A stretch of DNA of 64,000 bases from Spirochaetota bacterium (GTDB taxonomy: Bacteria > Spirochaetota > UBA4802 > UBA5368). Where the stretch lies: assembly GCA_004297825.1 (NCBI GenBank), contig SCSX01000015.1, positions 62,001 through 126,000 of the forward strand. The letters run 5' to 3'. Below, one piece after another: positions 61,291 to 64,000 of this stretch; within the stretch, counting starts at the first letter, position 1, and each line of letters begins with the position of its first letter. Made by a program: the position numbers and the translations under genes. The notes beneath the pieces were generated by a model that saw only the letters and a program-made list of their open reading frames with translations, was not told the DNA's origin and searched no databases.

Positions 61291-62010
61291 ATGAAAATGT
61301 CACTTATCATATCCGGGCTCATCATGCTTTGCGCGGCAGGCGGGTACGCCGCGGCGGAGGACGTGAAAAAGCCGGCCGAGGAAACCCTCTTCAAGAAGGC
61401 AGTGGCGTACTACTACCAGCAGAAATTCGAGATGGCCGAGCTTATGCTCCAGGAGGAGCTCAAGACCAACCCGGAGAACGCCCTCGCCTACTCGTACCTG
61501 GGCGACATCTTCCTGCTGAAAAAGCGCTATGACGGGGCCATGGACCTCTACCGCAAGGCGGTGGACCTGAATCCCTCGAGCGCCGAGGACCATTTCCGGA
61601 TCGGCCAGATATACTATTACAAGAAGGACGGCAAGACCGCGATCGAGGAGTTTCGCAGGGCGTTCGAGATCAACGAGAACATCAAGTACGCCTACTACCA
61701 CATGGGCCTCTCGTACCTCATGCTCATGCGCGACAAGAAGCAAACCATCGAGTGCTGGGAGACGTACCTGCGCATCGCGCCCGAGGATCCCCAGCACGAG
61801 AAGATCCGCCGCGTGATCGAGCTCCTGAAAGACCCCAACTTCACGATCCCCCCCGTGGGCAGCGAAATATCCATTGAGGAGGCCCTGCACCTGGGCGGCG
61901 CCGTGCTCAAGGAGACCGCGCACCAGACCGAGGACAAGAAGGCGGGCCACGAGAAAAAAAAGACCAAGGACACGATGGAAGACGTATACCGCGACGACGC
62001 GTTAAAATAA
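61291..62010 (+). CDS. Exported TPR-repeat protein
   Basis: A 239-residue protein with a signal peptide (MKMSLIISGLIMLCAAGGYA) and about four TPR units (KAVAYYYQQKFEMAELMLQ, YSYLGDIFLLKKRYDGAMDL, HFRIGQIYYYKKDGKTAIEE, YYHMGLSYLMLMRDKKQTIE), followed by a charged tail (HEKKKTKDTMEDVYRDDALK). The ATG at 61291 has AGGGTGG upstream and is preferred over GTG 61282. It is followed 16 bases later by the large TPR protein gene, likely one operon. Confidence 0.82.
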   Translation: MKMSLIISGLIMLCAAGGYAAAEDVKKPAEETLFKKAVAYYYQQKFEMAELMLQEELKTNPENALAYSYLGDIFLLKKRYDGAMDLYRKAVDLNPSSAEDHFRIGQIYYYKKDGKTAIEEFRRAFEINENIKYAYYHMGLSYLMLMRDKKQTIECWETYLRIAPEDPQHEKIRRVIELLKDPNFTIPPVGSEISIEEALHLGGAVLKETAHQTEDKKAGHEKKKTKDTMEDVYRDDALK

Positions 62011-62026
62011 ATCCCGGAGGGCCTCA

Positions 62027-64000
62027 ATGTATTACGACCGTTCGCGCAGCATCAAGATGGTGGGCGCGGGAGCCCTTGTAGCGCTCTTTCTCCTGGGCGG
62101 CTCCTACCTGCTCTACAAGAATTTCAGCAACCCGGCGAAGGACGTGCCCGACCTGCGCTACGAGCAGATCGAGCTTTTCAAGAAGCTGCTCGCGACCGAT
62201 CCCACGAACGTCGAGTACCTCATGAAGATCGGCGGCCTTTACAAGGCCCTGGGCGAGTACGACAAGGCAATCGATTATTTCAAGCGCGCCCTCAAGGAGG
62301 ATCCCAACAACTACGCCGCGCTCACGGAGCTGGGTCACGCGTACGCCCTCAAGGGCGATTTCGACAGCGCCATAGCCACACTCGAGCTCGCGAAGAAGAA
62401 TTTCCCGAAAAATCCGGCCGCGTACAACAAGCTGGGCGGCATCTATGAAAGCATGGACAAGCTGAACAAGGCGATCGACGAGTACAGGGCGGCCATCAAG
62501 GTCGCGCCCCAGTACCAGGAGAGCTACTGGAACATCGCGAAGAACAACCTCAAGACGGGCGACACCAAGGGCGCCGTCGATATCGTCAACCAGGGGATCA
62601 AGGCGAACCCCAAGGACCCCGAGGGACATTACAACCTGGGAAACGTGTACATGGGCGAGAACAGGTTCGCCGATGCGCTCGGCTCCTTCAAGAAGGCCGT
62701 GGCGCTGGATCCGCGCGTGTCCAAGTACCACCGGGGCGAAGGGGAAGCGGACCTGAAGCTGGGCCGCACGGACGACGCGATCGCCGCATTCAGGCGCGCC
62801 CTGGACGCCGACAAGGCCGACGCGATGGCGGCGGAACGACTGGGCGACATCTTCGCGCAGGCGGGGGATTACGAAAACGCGCTCAAGAACTACACGCAGG
62901 CGCTCAATTACAACGGCAACGACAAGAATTTACAGGATAAGTACAATTTCGCCTACGGCAAGGTCAACGCCGCGAAGAAACCGGCGGACGGCAAGGTTCG
63001 GGCCGATAAATCCGGCGTGGACCGGGGCGGCGAGGATATCGGGGAGGAGAAGATCCCCGGGGTGAAAAAGCCGAAAGACGGCGATTCCAAGTGGCGCGAG
63101 ATGGGGGACAAGTACCGCGAGGAAAAGGACTACGACAACGCGGTAAAGTCCTACAAGAAGGCCATCGCCCAGGACCCCATGGACGACTACTCCCATTACT
63201 GGATGGGAAGGATCCATTACCACAACAAGATGGACGAGGAGGCCAAGAAGGAATTCACCGAGGCGGCCACCCTGAACCCGCAGAACGCCGACGCGTTCTA
63301 TCGCCTGGGAACGATCAACCACATGGAGGGCCGCTACGATACGGCAGTCCGGAATTTCAGCAAGGCCGTAGAGATACAGCCCAATTTCCCGCGTGCCTAT
63401 TATTCAAGGGGCCTCTCTTATTATAAGCAGAACGACCAGGGACGCGCAATCCAGGACCTGAAAACGTCCATCCAGCAGGACCCCCAACTCGACAAGGCCT
63501 ATTTCAACCTGGGCACCATCTATCTTAAAAACAAGAACTTCCAGGAGGCGCTCAACAACTTCTCGCGCGACAAGGAGCTTCGCCCCAACAATCCCGATAC
63601 CAATTTCAAGCTGGGCGAGACCTACCACGAGATGAAATCCTACGCCAACGCGGTGCAGTTTTACCAGAAGGCCATAGAGGCCGATCCCTCCTATTCCCAG
63701 GCCTATTTCAACATGGGCCTTATCAGCTCGGAGCGCAAGCAGTTCCAGGAATCGGTGGGATATTTCGAAAAAGCGCTCAACGTGAAATCCGAGGATGCGC
63801 CCTCCTATTACGAACTGGGCAAAGCATACGAAGGACTGGGGAACGAGAATAAGGCGATCGAGAGCTACAAGCAGGCCATAAACAAGAACCCCTCCTATTC
63901 AGCCGCGTACCTGAACCTGGGCAATATCTACGCCAAGAACAAGCTTACCGACAAGGCGATAGAGCTCTTCAAGAACGCGACCACGAACGATCCGCGGTCG
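62027..64000 (+). CDS. Large membrane-anchored TPR protein, partial
   Basis: The ATG at 62027 follows GGAGG by 6 bases, and the frame is open for 658 codons to the window end. An N-terminal membrane helix (about residues 12-30) is followed by a first array of about seven TPR units to residue 310. A charged linker without repeats (about residues 315-345, rich in Lys/Gly/Asp) comes next, then a second array of at least eight units. The TPR pattern is clear (for example ALGEYDKAIDYFKRAL and GEYHEMK-type helix pairs). It is probably a scaffold for envelope or secretion complexes, cotranscribed with the TPR gene upstream. The C-terminus lies beyond the window. Confidence 0.85.
   Translation, partial: MYYDRSRSIKMVGAGALVALFLLGGSYLLYKNFSNPAKDVPDLRYEQIELFKKLLATDPTNVEYLMKIGGLYKALGEYDKAIDYFKRALKEDPNNYAALTELGHAYALKGDFDSAIATLELAKKNFPKNPAAYNKLGGIYESMDKLNKAIDEYRAAIKVAPQYQESYWNIAKNNLKTGDTKGAVDIVNQGIKANPKDPEGHYNLGNVYMGENRFADALGSFKKAVALDPRVSKYHRGEGEADLKLGRTDDAIAAFRRALDADKADAMAAERLGDIFAQAGDYENALKNYTQALNYNGNDKNLQDKYNFAYGKVNAAKKPADGKVRADKSGVDRGGEDIGEEKIPGVKKPKDGDSKWREMGDKYREEKDYDNAVKSYKKAIAQDPMDDYSHYWMGRIHYHNKMDEEAKKEFTEAATLNPQNADAFYRLGTINHMEGRYDTAVRNFSKAVEIQPNFPRAYYSRGLSYYKQNDQGRAIQDLKTSIQQDPQLDKAYFNLGTIYLKNKNFQEALNNFSRDKELRPNNPDTNFKLGETYHEMKSYANAVQFYQKAIEADPSYSQAYFNMGLISSERKQFQESVGYFEKALNVKSEDAPSYYELGKAYEGLGNENKAIESYKQAINKNPSYSAAYLNLGNIYAKNKLTDKAIELFKNATTNDPRS

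Noticed and set aside
1-64000. CRISPR arrays
   Set aside because: No evenly spaced short repeats with unique spacers and no cas gene were seen anywhere.

Overview
The window looks like a chromosomal segment of an uncultured, fairly GC-rich spirochaete or close relative. This rests on gene style only: spoVG, a RecBCD operon, TPR/OmpA/lipoprotein envelope operons, and several 7TM-DISM and SpoIIE-type signalling proteins. No rRNA or marker gene here settles the taxonomy. No CRISPR array, prophage or complete insertion sequence was seen.

Region 1 (1-23.9 kb) is mostly housekeeping and envelope genes on the minus strand. It holds a partial membrane gene behind phoH and aspS, a nucleotidyltransferase, and an envelope operon (coiled-coil lipoprotein, OmpA-like protein, TPR lipoprotein, membrane metallophosphoesterase). 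Then come spoVG, a membrane sensor with an RsbW-like ATPase domain divergent from a lipoprotein with a SpoIIE-like domain, recC-recB-recD with mobB, and mobA with an XRE-cupin regulator. Region 2 (23.9-42 kb) holds purF, tRNA-Trp, vapBC, a PP2C phosphatase, a SulP-STAS-cNMP-binding transporter, an EEP hydrolase, srkA, a cation efflux protein, thiS-thiG-thiH beside an Rrf2 regulator, a DUF3343 protein, an MFS permease and a thioredoxin-like protein. It ends with a SAGCQV-motif gene broken by an in-frame stop, an LPP20-like membrane protein and a patatin.

Region 3 (42.2-55.7 kb) is the notable part: a visibly AT-richer block with one seven-gene minus-strand operon. In transcription order it encodes an unrecognised 492-residue protein, BrxP (PAPS reductase-like), BrxC (large P-loop ATPase), PglZ, BrxL, a 65-residue zinc-ribbon protein and a cysteine desulfurase. 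The four Brx/Pgl genes match the BREX type 4 gene set. No methyltransferase is present, and the desulfurase and PAPS-reductase-like protein point to DNA sulfur chemistry, as in Dnd systems. The first gene, the zinc ribbon and the desulfurase are possible dedicated parts of the system.

Region 4 (55.7-64 kb) returns to GC-rich sequence dense with dispersed repeats. It has two paralogous DUF6266-like proteins (the second with a repeat-derived tail), a DUF2683-like small protein coupled to an HD-domain hydrolase between two copies of a ~400-bp repeat, a membrane DnaJ-domain protein, a membrane methyltransferase, a rhodanese and two TPR proteins, the last running off the window.
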